Source: CAZKXX01 sp964556705
GTDB taxonomy: Bacteria > Acidobacteriota > Terriglobia > UBA7540
Assembly (NCBI GenBank): GCA_964556705.1
Contig: CAZKXX010000029.1
Span: 1 to 38,087, forward strand
Length of the DNA stretch: 38,087 nt
Direction: 5' to 3'
The position numbers and the translations under genes are program-made. The notes beneath the pieces were generated by a model. It saw nothing but the letters and a program-made list of their open reading frames with translations. It was not told the origin of the DNA and did not search any database. This document shows positions 1 to 7,240 of the stretch, in pieces (positions within the stretch are counted from its first letter, which is position 1; each line of letters starts with the position of its first letter).

Positions 1-55
1 CGATCGTCCCGATGTTCATGTGCGGCTTTGAACGATCAAACTTTTCCTTGGCCAT
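1..55 (-). CDS. tuf: Elongation factor Tu, N-terminus only (cut by window edge)
   Basis: Read on the minus strand from the ATG at 55-53, the 18 visible codons give MAKEKFDRSKPHMNIGTI, the well-known start of bacterial EF-Tu, the GTPase that delivers aminoacyl-tRNA to the ribosome. A strong Shine-Dalgarno (GAGGTGG) lies just upstream, at about 63-69. The gene follows four tRNA genes on the same strand, as tufB does in E. coli, and is therefore probably transcribed with them from the promoter at 947-975. The rest of the gene, including the G1-G5 GTP-binding motifs, lies outside the window. Confidence 0.95.
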   Translation of the reverse strand, partial: MAKEKFDRSKPHMNIGTI

Positions 56-118
56 GCTGGTTCCACCTCATCAAGTGCGAATGCCGAACTGGAGTTGCCA
101 CCGTCCCTGTTTCTGTTT

Positions 119-137
119 GCGGCGCCAGCGGCGCCGC
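119..137. other. Perfect hairpin between tRNA-Thr(GGT) and tuf
   Basis: GCGGCGCC and GGCGCCGC form a perfect 8-bp stem around an AGC loop. No T-run follows on the minus strand, so it is not an intrinsic terminator. Its place between the last tRNA and tuf suggests an RNA-processing or mRNA 5'-end structure, which is inference. Confidence 0.4.
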
Positions 138-154
138 CCTGCTGCCAAGTTTCC

Positions 155-230
155 TGGAGCCGATGACCGGATTTGAACCGGTGACCCCGTCCTTACCAAG
201 GACGTGCTCTACCACCTGAGCTACATCGGC
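155..230 (-). tRNA. tRNA-Thr (anticodon GGT)
   Basis: Minus-strand cloverleaf: acceptor GCCGATG pairs with CATCGGC, followed by discriminator T and an encoded CCA. The D-arm is GCTCAGGTGGTAGAGC, the anticodon stem-loop is CGTCC-TTGGTAA-GGACG with anticodon GGT, and the T-loop is GGTTCAAATCC. It is 76 nt long and the last tRNA before tuf, matching thrT of the E. coli tufB operon. Confidence 0.97.
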
Positions 231-254
231 CCGCCGCCCGTCAGCCGACGGGCG

Positions 255-345
255 GAGAAACTGGAAACTGGAAATTGGAAACTGGCGCCGACAGAGCGCT
301 CGTCCCGTCTTGCGAGTTTCCAATTTCCCGTTTCCAGTTTCCAAA
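255..345. repeat. Heptad hairpin element 1 (GGAAACT type), between two tRNAs
   Basis: The left arm (about 257-286) is four tandem copies of a 7-mer of the form GAAACTG/GAAATTG. The right arm (about 313-342) is the inverted complement, also four heptads (GGAAACT, GGAAACG, GGAAATT, GGAAACT when read reversed). The arms pair with about one mismatch over 28 bp around a loop near 288-312. The element fills the spacer between tRNA-Thr(GGT) and tRNA-Gly(TCC), so it should be part of the polycistronic tRNA precursor. Confidence 0.85.
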
Positions 346-420
346 TGGAGCGGGAGACGGGAATCGAACCCGCGACCAACAGCTTGGAAGGCTGTGACTC
401 TACCACTGAGTTACTCCCGC
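346..420 (-). tRNA. tRNA-Gly (anticodon TCC)
   Basis: Minus-strand cloverleaf: acceptor GCGGGAG pairs with CTCCCGC, followed by TCCA. The anticodon arm is ACAGC-CTTCCAA-GCTGT, giving anticodon TCC. The T-arm contains GGTTCGATTCC. Length is 75 nt with encoded CCA. It is equivalent in position to glyT of the E. coli tufB operon. Confidence 0.97.
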
Positions 421-435
421 CCCCTCAACTGCAGT

Positions 436-524
436 GAACAGTGGCGAGTGACAAGTGACCAGCCAAGAGGCGAGAACGCGCCCGGGTTTGCTCTTCACTT
501 GTCACTTGCCACTCGCCACTGTTC
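436..524. repeat. Heptad hairpin element 2 (AGTGACA type), between two tRNAs
   Basis: The left arm (436-460) is read as heptads CAGTGGC, GAGTGAC, AAGTGAC. The right arm (496-524) is the inverted complement with heptads of the same kind. Reversed, the right arm matches the left arm over about 24 nt with two differences. The loop is about 35 nt. It lies between tRNA-Gly(TCC) and tRNA-Tyr(GTA). The same heptad type recurs at 13587-13664, 22888-22971 and 32456-32528. Confidence 0.85.
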
Positions 525-527
525 TTC

Positions 528-616
528 TGGTGGACAGGGGAGGATTCGAACCCCCGTAGCTCGCAAGGAGCGGCAGGTTTACAGCCTGCTGCCTTTAGCC
601 ACTCGGCCACCTGTCC
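528..616 (-). tRNA. tRNA-Tyr (anticodon GTA)
   Basis: Minus-strand class II tRNA of 89 nt. Acceptor GGACAGG pairs with CCTGTCC, followed by A and CCA. The anticodon arm is GCAGG-CTGTAAA-CCTGC with anticodon GTA. A long variable arm follows, then a T-arm with GGTTCGAATCC. The position matches tyrU in the E. coli tufB operon. Confidence 0.97.
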
Positions 617-855
617 GGACCCGCGCTCTCCCTCGACTCCGTGACTTGTTCCTTCGGACGACGTTGGACCATCCTCGGGGCAGACACACAACGGGTTGAT
701 GACCTGCGGAAGAAAACTGCTCCCGACTCGAACAACGAAACCTTCGCCACTCCGCAAAACCCGCGGCGAACGCAACTGCTAAATCGTACCTTTGTCGAAT
801 CCGCTCCGAATCCCAGTCCGCGCCCGTGCGTCCTGACGGCTGCGCTCTCCAAAGC
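617..855. other. Long spacer inside the tRNA operon, no gene seen
   Basis: This 239-nt stretch separates tRNA-Tyr from tRNA-Thr(TGT). I looked for another cloverleaf, an RNase P-like core or a short reading frame with a ribosome binding site and found none. It does not show the heptad arrays present in the two neighbouring tRNA spacers. Confidence 0.5.
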
Positions 856-931
856 TGGAGCTGGCGAAGGGATTCGAACCCCCGACCCTCTGATTACAAA
901 TCAGATGCTCTACCAGCTGAGCTACGCCAGC
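856..931 (-). tRNA. tRNA-Thr (anticodon TGT)
   Basis: Minus-strand cloverleaf of 76 nt. Acceptor GCTGGCG pairs with CGCCAGC, followed by TCCA. The D-arm is GCTCAGCTGGTAGAGC, the anticodon arm is TCTGA-TTTGTAA-TCAGA with anticodon TGT, and the T-arm contains GGTTCGAATCC. It is the first tRNA after the promoter at 947-975, equivalent to thrU in E. coli. Confidence 0.97.
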
Positions 932-946
932 CGTCACAAACCTATA

Positions 947-975
947 ATTATAGGGACAGGGCACCCGGATTGCAA
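947..975 (-). promoter_or_regulatory. Sigma-70-type promoter of the tRNA-tuf operon
   Basis: On the minus strand a -35 box TTGCAA (970-975) and a perfect -10 box TATAAT (947-952) are separated by exactly 17 nt. The expected start point is near 940, a few bases before the 5' end of tRNA-Thr(TGT) at 931, as is usual for strong stable-RNA promoters. The -10 lies inside a 14-nt perfect palindrome (941-954). Confidence 0.85.
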
Positions 976-1065
976 GGGGAAATATCGACTGTTCGCCGTC
1001 GCACCGGGAAAGGGCCTATCGGGCCGACGAGACGGCCTCTGCGGGGGGTCCAAGGCGCCTCGAAC

Positions 1066-1950
1066 TCAGCCCCGCAGGTACTTCGACGGGTTCACCGGCG
1101 TGTCGTTGATGCGAACTTCGTAGTGCAGGTGCGGCCCGGTTGTCCGGCCGGTCGTCCCGATGGCGCCGATCAACTGCCCGCGCTTGACTTCCTGGCCCAC
1201 CGCCACGTGGATGGCGCTCAGGTGGCCGTAAAGGCTGCTGGTTCCGTACCCGTGGTCGATGAGCACCACGAGCCCGTATCCTGCGTCCCGGCCTGCAAAC
1301 AGCACCATGCCGTCAGCGGCGGCCTCAACCTTCGCTCCGTACGGCGCGGAGATGTCCAAGCCGGCGTGGAACGCCCCCTCCCCGCTCAGCGGGTCCATTC
1401 GCTGGCCGAAACCCGCCGTGATATGGCCGCGAACCGGCCAGATCGTTGGAACCGTCGTCCGGTCGAAACGAGGGTCGGAAAGCAGGCCTTGGGTAAGGGG
1501 GTCCAGGGGCGACTTGAGCGCCGCTGCCTTCATGAGGTTAAAAGCGTAAAGGGAAGCGTGGAAGCTGGAGTCCAGCGTTGAGTTTGTCTGCGTCGCGAGC
1601 GCCAGGACCGCGTGGGGAAGCTTCGGTCGGCGGGGCTCGCCAAAACCGTAGGTCAGCGCCACCTCGGCGGCGAGCGATTGCAGCGAAGTCAGCTTGGCGT
1701 TTGTGTCGCTGAAAACGTTTTCCAGGCTTCGATACTGGCTCTTCAGCACCTCCCGCTCGTTGCGGACGTCATTGTAGTTGGAAACTTTCAGCAACATTCT
1801 CGCGTACGTGCTGGCCATCACGGCGACCGTCATCACCCCGACGACGCTCAGCGCAAGAACGACATGAACAACGTAGAAAGGCAGGCGCACCTTATGAAGC
1901 TTTCCGTGGGCGCCCGGCACAATCAGGAACGTATAGAACTTCCTCTGCAT
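1066..1950 (-). CDS. M23 (LytM-type) metallopeptidase, membrane anchored
   Basis: A 294-residue protein with a short cytoplasmic N-terminus, one membrane segment (about 25-48), a predicted coiled coil (about 58-95) and a C-terminal LytM domain. The zinc-site signature is complete: H195 and D199 in HAGLD, H243 in YGHLS, and H274/H276 in GPHLHYE. Family knowledge: such enzymes cleave peptidoglycan cross-bridges or activate amidases in the periplasm. The layout (TM, coiled coil, LytM) resembles NlpD/EnvC/MepM-like proteins, but the exact substrate cannot be told. It stands alone between the tRNA operon and a metallo-hydrolase gene, and has its own promoter at 2060-2088. Confidence 0.9.
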   Translation of the reverse strand: MQRKFYTFLIVPGAHGKLHKVRLPFYVVHVVLALSVVGVMTVAVMASTYARMLLKVSNYNDVRNEREVLKSQYRSLENVFSDTNAKLTSLQSLAAEVALTYGFGEPRRPKLPHAVLALATQTNSTLDSSFHASLYAFNLMKAAALKSPLDPLTQGLLSDPRFDRTTVPTIWPVRGHITAGFGQRMDPLSGEGAFHAGLDISAPYGAKVEAAADGMVLFAGRDAGYGLVVLIDHGYGTSSLYGHLSAIHVAVGQEVKRGQLIGAIGTTGRTTGPHLHYEVRINDTPVNPSKYLRG

Positions 1951-2059
1951 CTCCCGGACTCCTCAACTGTAGTCTTCAAGCCTCGAGTGAAACTGATCGA
2001 GGCCAAAATCCGGATGGCAGGCAAACGTTCGGGCCGCCGAAGGCTTATAGCGCGGTGCA

Positions 2060-2088
2060 ATCCTATTGGAGCGGCCCCCCTTTGTCAA
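2060..2088 (-). promoter_or_regulatory. Predicted sigma-70-type promoter of the M23 peptidase gene
   Basis: On the minus strand a perfect TTGACA (2083-2088) is followed after 17 nt by TAGGAT (2060-2065, four of six bases of consensus). Transcription would start near 2053, giving a leader of about 100 nt before the ATG at 1950. Confidence 0.65.
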
Positions 2089-2219
2089 GGGATTACATGG
2101 GGCCAGCCGTGTCCTGTGGCTGGCGGGCAAGAATACTTAGGCTGGCCGGACTAAGAATTCTTCCCAGTTTGGCCCTGAGCACGCTTTCTGGTGTGCCACT
2201 TTCCCCAAACCGGGACTGT

Positions 2220-2247
2220 GGCGGGAGTCTATCTCTAAAATCCCGCC
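2220..2247. other. Hairpin downstream of the metallo-hydrolase gene
   Basis: GGCGGGA (2220-2226) and TCCCGCC (2241-2247) form a perfect 7-bp stem with a 14-nt loop. It begins about 20 nt beyond the stop codon of the minus-strand gene ending at 2269. No T-run follows on that strand, so intrinsic termination is doubtful; it may only protect the 3' end. Confidence 0.35.
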
Positions 2248-2268
2248 CAGCCCCGAACATGCTCTGCC

Positions 2269-3156
2269 TCAGCGCGAGTAGGCGCGATGGATCGTCTCAA
2301 TCCAGCGGTCTGCCGAGATGAAACCGCTGCCCCAGTCCTTCCACTCGGAGGGAAGGCCTTCCGCCTTGATCTGGTCGAGGGTCTTCCCTGCCTTCATGCT
2401 CTTGCGGACCAGGCCTGTCGTCTCAACCAGCATGCGGTGATAAGCTTTCAGGTCGTCGAGTTTCGAAATGGGGCCGTGCCCGGGAATAATGGTGACGTCG
2501 GCGGGCAGCTTGGCGATGACGTCGCCGATGTTCCCGGTCAGCCCGTCCACATCTCCGCCGGCGTCGAGGTCCACAAAGGGAAAGCGACCCGCGAAGAAGT
2601 TGTCCCCCATGTGCACGACGTTGGAGCCGGTGAAGAAGATGACGCTGTCGCCGTCGGTGTGCCCGCGGGGATAGTGCAGCGCCTTGATCTCCTCGCCGTT
2701 GAAGTGAACGGAGACGGAGTGGTCGAAGGTGATGACCGGCCAGCCTTCCTTGGGCATGGGCGGGACGGTCTGGTCGCCGCGTTGCTGCTCCGTCGAAAGG
2801 CGCTTGCGCACGTTGGTGTGGGCGATGATGGGCGCTTCAGGCCCGAACACCGGATTCGCGCCGGTGTGGTCGCCGTGGAAGTGGGTGTTGAGAATGAATT
2901 TCAGCTTTCCGCCGCCCACGCCTTTGAGCGCGGCGCGGATCTTCTCGGCGAGCGGGGCGAACTTGTCGTCCACGATGAGGATTCCGTCCGGCCCCACCGA
3001 AACCCCGATGTTTCCCCCCGTTCCGTTCAACATATAGATGTTTCCCTTGACGCGTTCCGCGCGGATTTCGACCTTGGCGAAATCCTGCTGCGCCCGCGCC
3101 GTGCCCAGCGAGACCAGCAGCGCAGCCGCCAAAGCAGCTCCCCATAGTCTTCTCAT
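2269..3156 (-). CDS. Exported metallo-beta-lactamase-fold hydrolase
   Basis: A 295-residue protein with a clear signal peptide (about 1-22, hydrophobic core then GTARAQ). The metallo-beta-lactamase zinc ligands are all visible: THFHGDH (H92, H94, D96, H97), H166 in RGHTDGD, D185 in HMGDN and H227 in PGHG. Family knowledge: a binuclear-zinc periplasmic hydrolase close to the B3/quinoprotein-relay-type MBL group. Antibiotic hydrolysis is possible but cannot be claimed. The frame stays open upstream to 3411, but the ATG at 3156 is chosen because it is preceded by a strong purine-rich ribosome binding site (GGAGAAGGA) and begins the signal peptide. It is divergent from thiL. Confidence 0.88.
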   Translation of the reverse strand: MRRLWGAALAAALLVSLGTARAQQDFAKVEIRAERVKGNIYMLNGTGGNIGVSVGPDGILIVDDKFAPLAEKIRAALKGVGGGKLKFILNTHFHGDHTGANPVFGPEAPIIAHTNVRKRLSTEQQRGDQTVPPMPKEGWPVITFDHSVSVHFNGEEIKALHYPRGHTDGDSVIFFTGSNVVHMGDNFFAGRFPFVDLDAGGDVDGLTGNIGDVIAKLPADVTIIPGHGPISKLDDLKAYHRMLVETTGLVRKSMKAGKTLDQIKAEGLPSEWKDWGSGFISADRWIETIHRAYSR

Positions 3157-3331
3157 GATGATGTCCTTCTCCTCGAATCGCCCTGAGATGTAAGCGTGAG
3201 GCGGTAGTGTATCATCGGTGCAGTCCAAATGGACGGAGGGGGTTGAAATTGCCGGCGCGACTGCGGCGCGCAATCTCGGCCTCGACTCGGGGACATCGTG
3301 GTAAGTTGAAGCTCCGGGAAGAGGCAGCCCC

Positions 3332-4318
3332 ATGTTTCGCAACGAGACCGAATTCGTCAACTGGCTTCGACGCCGCGCCCCTCGCGCGGGTGACCGGGTG
3401 AAGCTGGGCATCGGCGACGACGCCGCCCTGGTCGAGGTGGCCCGCGGGCACGAAGTGATTCTGACCTCCGACCTTTCGATTGAGGACGTGCATTTCCGGC
3501 GCGAGCTTCATCCTCCGCGTTCGGTGGGGCACCGCGCGCTCGCCCGGGCGCTCAGCGACGTGGCGGCCATGGGCGGACGCCCGCGTTTCGCGCTGGTTTC
3601 ACTGGCCCTGACTCGCGGGACGCCCCGCGCCTGGGTGGAAGACTTCTACGAGGGCGTGTTCGGCCTGGCTCGGCGCTTCGAAGTCGCCGTCATCGGCGGC
3701 GACACGGCGGTTTTCGAGGGGAAGATTACGGCCGACGTGGTTCTCGCCGGAGAAGTGGCGCGCGGCGCAGCGCTACGCCGGGCCGGCGCGCGTCCGGGCG
3801 ACATCCTTTGCGTCAGCGGCCATCCCGGCGCCTCGGGGTTGGGCCTGCAACTGCTTCGCGCGGGGCAGGCCCAGGCGGGCGCCCGGCCGGCCGGCCCCGT
3901 CACCTCCCACCTTTACCCTGAACCTCGCTGCGAACTCGGTTGCTTCCTCGCCGAGAAGCGTCTCGCGTCGGCGCTGATCGATATCAGCGACGGGCTGGCT
4001 CTCGATGCGTCGCGGCTGCTGGCAGCCAGCGGCGTCGGGGCGCGCCTGTGGGCCAACCGCCTGCCGCTCGTCGATGCGCCTGCCGGCACGGACCCGGCCC
4101 TGCCGCTGGAACTCGCGTTGTTTGGCGGAGAAGACTACGAACTGCTCTTCACGGTCCCGCCGCGAAAGGCGGCGCGCCTTCCGCGCAAAGTCGGAGGGGT
4201 TTCCGTCGAACGAATCGGCGAGGTGCGGCGGCGCCGCGGTCTGACGCTGGTGCTGCCGACGGGCGAGGAAGTTTCTCTGGCCGCGCGCGGCTACGACCAC
4301 TTCAGCAAAGCACCCTGA
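3332..4318 (+). CDS. thiL: Thiamine-monophosphate kinase
   Basis: This 328-residue protein matches ThiL, which phosphorylates thiamine monophosphate to thiamine diphosphate using ATP in the cytoplasm. Visible motifs are GIGDDAA near residue 26, the Mg-binding SDLSIEDVHF, a GGDTA segment, HPGASGLGLQLL, ISDGLALDASRL and GGEDYELLFT. Length fits the family (about 310-340). The ATG follows GGGAAGAGG. No other thiamine gene is nearby, and I see no TPP-riboswitch pattern in the leader. The gene converges on the PBP gene, leaving only about 40 nt between the two stops. Confidence 0.95.
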   Translation: MFRNETEFVNWLRRRAPRAGDRVKLGIGDDAALVEVARGHEVILTSDLSIEDVHFRRELHPPRSVGHRALARALSDVAAMGGRPRFALVSLALTRGTPRAWVEDFYEGVFGLARRFEVAVIGGDTAVFEGKITADVVLAGEVARGAALRRAGARPGDILCVSGHPGASGLGLQLLRAGQAQAGARPAGPVTSHLYPEPRCELGCFLAEKRLASALIDISDGLALDASRLLAASGVGARLWANRLPLVDAPAGTDPALPLELALFGGEDYELLFTVPPRKAARLPRKVGGVSVERIGEVRRRRGLTLVLPTGEEVSLAARGYDHFSKAP

Positions 4319-4358
4319 TTGCGGAACCGCCGATGGGGCGAAGGAGCGGACCGGCGCT

Positions 4359-6956
4359 TCAGTTCGGCTCGGAAGGCGCGGCGGTGTCGTGGCTTTCGGG
4401 CGCCGTCCGGGCCGCCGCAGGGACGACAGCCGCTTCCGGGGCCGCGCGCTGAACCTGACCCTTCGCCGCAGGTGTCGCCGCTGGGCGGCGCGCCTCCGCC
4501 CTTTCTGAGGCGGCGGAATCTCCGCCGGCCGGCACGGAGGCTTGCTGCGCCGCGGTGGCCGTCGGGCGAGGTTTGCGGGGTGACGGCGGCGCGGCAGTCG
4601 AGGCCGCTGCGCTGGAGGGAGGAGCTGTCGCGACTTGCTCGCCGGCTGGGGCGAGCCACCGGTCCGCGGCGGCGCTGGCCAGAATCTGGTTCACCTGCTC
4701 CGGACTGGTCAGCAGCGGCGAGTGGGGAAATTCCTCGGCGGGCTGATCCTTCAGCGCCTCGCGCATGAAATCGATCCAGATGGGCAGCGCCACGCGGCTT
4801 CCCTGTTCCCGCTCCCCGAGCGACCGGCGGTCGTCATAGCCGACCCAGACGCCGGCGGTGAGGGAGGGAGAGAAGCCGATGAACCACGCATCCGCGTATT
4901 CGTTCGTCGTGCCGGTCTTCCCGGCGAGCGGCCGTCCCAGAACCTTGGCGCTCGTGGCCGTCCCGGAATTCACGACCTCGCGGAGCATGGAAACTTCCAG
5001 GCGCGCGATGGGCGCCGGCAGGACGTCCGTCACCTCCGGCTGGAATTCATCAATCACTTTGCCGTCGTAGTTGGTGACGCGATAAATCAGGCGCGGGGCG
5101 ATGCGGACCCCGTCATTCGGGAACACCGAGAAGCCCGAAGTGTGCTCGAGCAGCATGACGTCGGAAGCGCCGAGGGCGAGCGGGAGGTTGGGGACCAGCC
5201 GGGACGTGATCCCGAACTTGCGGCAGAGCTTGATGACCTTGTCCACTCCCAGCCGGGACACCAGCCGGACCGTGGGAATGTTCCTCGACTGGGCGAGCGC
5301 CCGCAACAGCGTGATGTCCCCCATGAACTTGCGGTCGTAATTCGAAGGCGACCAGACGCCGGAACTGGTCGGGAAGCTGATGGGTGCGTCGAGGATGGTG
5401 TCAAAGGGGCTGGCGCCTTCCAGCAGGACCGCGGCGTAAACATAAGGCTTGAACGACGAGCCCGCCTGGCGGAGCGCCTGCCGGGCGCGATTGAACTTGC
5501 TCTCGTCAAAATCGTAGCCACCCACCATCGCTTTGACGGCGCCCGTGGAATTCTGGATGGCCACCAGCGCGCCCTGCACTTCGGGCCGCTGTTCGAGCGA
5601 AACGCGCAGCGTTTGGCCCCTCACTTCCTTGACCAAGAATAGAGCCAGGTCGCCGGGAGCGAACACGTCGCGCGGCGAAGTCTTTCCCGTCCAGGAAAAG
5701 TCCGGAGCGGTGAGGCGCGCCGTGCGACTCCCGAAGCGCACGACGGCGTGGTCGCCCTTGACCTCCATGACCAGGCCATGGATGAGCGCTCCGGGCGTCG
5801 GCAGGTTCCGCCAGTCGGGGTGCTGAAACGTCTCGAGCGCCGGGGGCTCGCCTCCCGCGACCTCGCGGGCCTCTCGCAGGATGTTTCGCGCCGGGCCGCG
5901 CCAGCCGCGACGCTTGTCGAAGGCGTGCAAGCCGTCGCGCACGGCCTTCTCCGCCGCGGCCTGGAGGCGCAGGTTCAGCGTGGTGTAAACGCGCAGGCCC
6001 TTCTCGTGGACCGTGTCCGTGCCGTACTTCCGCTCCAGAAATTGCCGGACGTCTTCAACGAAGTAAGGCGCGGGATTCCGCTCCCAGCGCTGAATGTTGA
6101 GCGTGAGCGGGGCGGCGCGCGCCACGCGATGCTCCTCGCGGCGGATCTTGCCCGTCTCCAGCATGGCGTCGAGCACGACGTTGCGGCGTCGCTGGGCGCG
6201 TTCCGGGTAGAGCAGCGGCGAGTTGGCCGTGGGGCTGCGCGGCAAGCCGGCCAGCAGCGCGGCTTCTTCCAGCGTCAATTCGTCGAGCGTCTTGCCGAAA
6301 TAGAACTGCGCGGCGGCGGCAAATCCGAAATTGCCGTGCCCGAGCGGCACCTGGTTGGCGTACAGCGTAAAAATCTGCGGCTTGGTGAAGTGCCGTTCGA
6401 TCTGAATAGCGAGCAGCGTCTCCTGAAACTTCCGCCGGAAACTCTTCTCAGGCGTCAGGAAGAGAAGGCGGCTGAGCTGCATCGTCAACGTGCTGGCGCC
6501 CTGCGCGCGCCGCCACTCCACCAGGTCCACAATCGCCGCGCGCACCACGCGAATCACATCCACGCCCCAGTGGCTCTCGAAGTGCCGGTCTTCGACGGCG
6601 ATCACCGCGTCCTTCAGAACGGGCGGGATCTGGTCGTAGGTGACCATCACGCGGCGCTCCAGAGCGAAACTGCCGATCAGCGTCCCGTCGTCGGCGTAGA
6701 GTTCCGTCATCACGTCGGGGCGGAACTCCATCAAGTGGCGAACCTGCGGCAGGTTAGCGGAATGGACGAACACCAGCCCGCCCAGGGCCCCGAACCCGGC
6801 GGCCAGCAGCACCAGCAGCACAAACACCAGTTGGCCGAAAACTTTCCGCCCGTTGACGCGCGGAGGCGGAGGAGAAGGAGGAGAAGGAGGAGATGAAGAA
6901 GGAGGTGGCGGGGCGTCGAACGGCTCCGAAAGACCGAGCGTCTGGAAATCCGCCAT
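4359..6956 (-). CDS. Class A penicillin-binding protein (PBP1-type, bifunctional)
   Basis: An 865-residue bifunctional peptidoglycan synthase that polymerises lipid II and cross-links stem peptides at the outer face of the inner membrane. Order: Pro/Ser-rich cytoplasmic tail (about 15-35), one membrane segment (about 40-65), GT51 glycosyltransferase domain with EDRHF (from E122) and GASTLTMQLSR, a middle OB-like segment, then the transpeptidase with SSFK (S500, K503), SRN (557-559) and KTGTTNEYADAW (from K680). The last 100 or so residues are Ala/Pro-rich low complexity. The ATG at 6956 is preferred over one 11 codons upstream because GGGAGAG sits at good spacing. The N-terminal Pro/Ser tract is encoded by a purine-rich simple repeat near 6858-6910. 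Confidence 0.93.
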   Translation of the reverse strand: MADFQTLGLSEPFDAPPPPSSSPPSPPSPPPPRVNGRKVFGQLVFVLLVLLAAGFGALGGLVFVHSANLPQVRHLMEFRPDVMTELYADDGTLIGSFALERRVMVTYDQIPPVLKDAVIAVEDRHFESHWGVDVIRVVRAAIVDLVEWRRAQGASTLTMQLSRLLFLTPEKSFRRKFQETLLAIQIERHFTKPQIFTLYANQVPLGHGNFGFAAAAQFYFGKTLDELTLEEAALLAGLPRSPTANSPLLYPERAQRRRNVVLDAMLETGKIRREEHRVARAAPLTLNIQRWERNPAPYFVEDVRQFLERKYGTDTVHEKGLRVYTTLNLRLQAAAEKAVRDGLHAFDKRRGWRGPARNILREAREVAGGEPPALETFQHPDWRNLPTPGALIHGLVMEVKGDHAVVRFGSRTARLTAPDFSWTGKTSPRDVFAPGDLALFLVKEVRGQTLRVSLEQRPEVQGALVAIQNSTGAVKAMVGGYDFDESKFNRARQALRQAGSSFKPYVYAAVLLEGASPFDTILDAPISFPTSSGVWSPSNYDRKFMGDITLLRALAQSRNIPTVRLVSRLGVDKVIKLCRKFGITSRLVPNLPLALGASDVMLLEHTSGFSVFPNDGVRIAPRLIYRVTNYDGKVIDEFQPEVTDVLPAPIARLEVSMLREVVNSGTATSAKVLGRPLAGKTGTTNEYADAWFIGFSPSLTAGVWVGYDDRRSLGEREQGSRVALPIWIDFMREALKDQPAEEFPHSPLLTSPEQVNQILASAAADRWLAPAGEQVATAPPSSAAASTAAPPSPRKPRPTATAAQQASVPAGGDSAASERAEARRPAATPAAKGQVQRAAPEAAVVPAAARTAPESHDTAAPSEPN

Positions 6957-7014
6957 CGAAGGAACTCTCCCTGCCAATTCTAAGACCACGCGTCAGGGCA
7001 GTCAAATGACGGAA

Positions 7015-7038
7015 CGGTCAGTTCTCAGCGGTCAGTTT
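7015..7038. repeat. Half heptad element 3 (GTCAGTT type)
   Basis: Three tandem heptads GTCAGTT, CTCAGCG, GTCAGTT lie between the divergent PBP and glgC genes. I see no inverted partner arm within about 100 nt, so this would be a single-arm or decayed copy. Confidence 0.45.
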
Positions 7039-7151
7039 GAGGGCGAAAGAACGCCGAAATCCTACGCGACGCTCGGACGGAACACCGCGAAACGTCCGTC
7101 GGAAGCGGACTCGGATAGCTCGACCGCCGGGGCAGCAAAGGGGCCGTCGTC

Positions 7152-7160
7152 TGTTATAAT
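7152..7160 (+). promoter_or_regulatory. Extended -10 promoter of glgC
   Basis: TGTTATAAT is a perfect extended -10 (TG-n-TATAAT). A recognisable -35 is missing at the usual distance, which extended -10 promoters tolerate. The predicted start is near 7167, leaving about 74 nt of leader before the glgC ATG. Confidence 0.55.
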
Positions 7161-7240
7161 GAACCCTCCGCAGCGGCCCGAAGACCTCGTCCGGATGAGT
7201 CGTTTCGAGGCGACGCGAATACAGTCCACGGGGACGACAC

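Larger units (their letters stand above)
1951..2268. other. Intergenic region between two minus-strand genes
   Basis: The 318-nt gap holds the predicted promoter of the M23 gene (2060-2088), about 100 nt of its 5' leader, and the hairpin at 2220-2247 just downstream of the metallo-hydrolase stop. I see no reading frame with a plausible start signal and no tRNA or riboswitch pattern. Confidence 0.6.

Noticed and set aside
2220..2247. Intrinsic terminator of the metallo-hydrolase gene
   Set aside because: The hairpin is good but no T-run follows on the coding strand; recorded only as a hairpin.
3180..3331. A TPP riboswitch before thiL (a CTGAGA occurs at about 3182)
   Set aside because: The other conserved parts (ACCC and the GAACCTGATCTGG-like segment) are absent and the order does not fit.
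3157..3411. An 85-residue N-terminal extension of the metallo-beta-lactamase-fold protein
   Set aside because: It would overlap the thiL start and place the signal peptide in mid-protein; a strong ribosome binding site supports the ATG at 3156.
4635..6896. Long plus-strand frames (335 and 382 codons) opposite the class A PBP gene
   Set aside because: Antisense to a protein with complete catalytic motifs; no start signals or recognisable domains.
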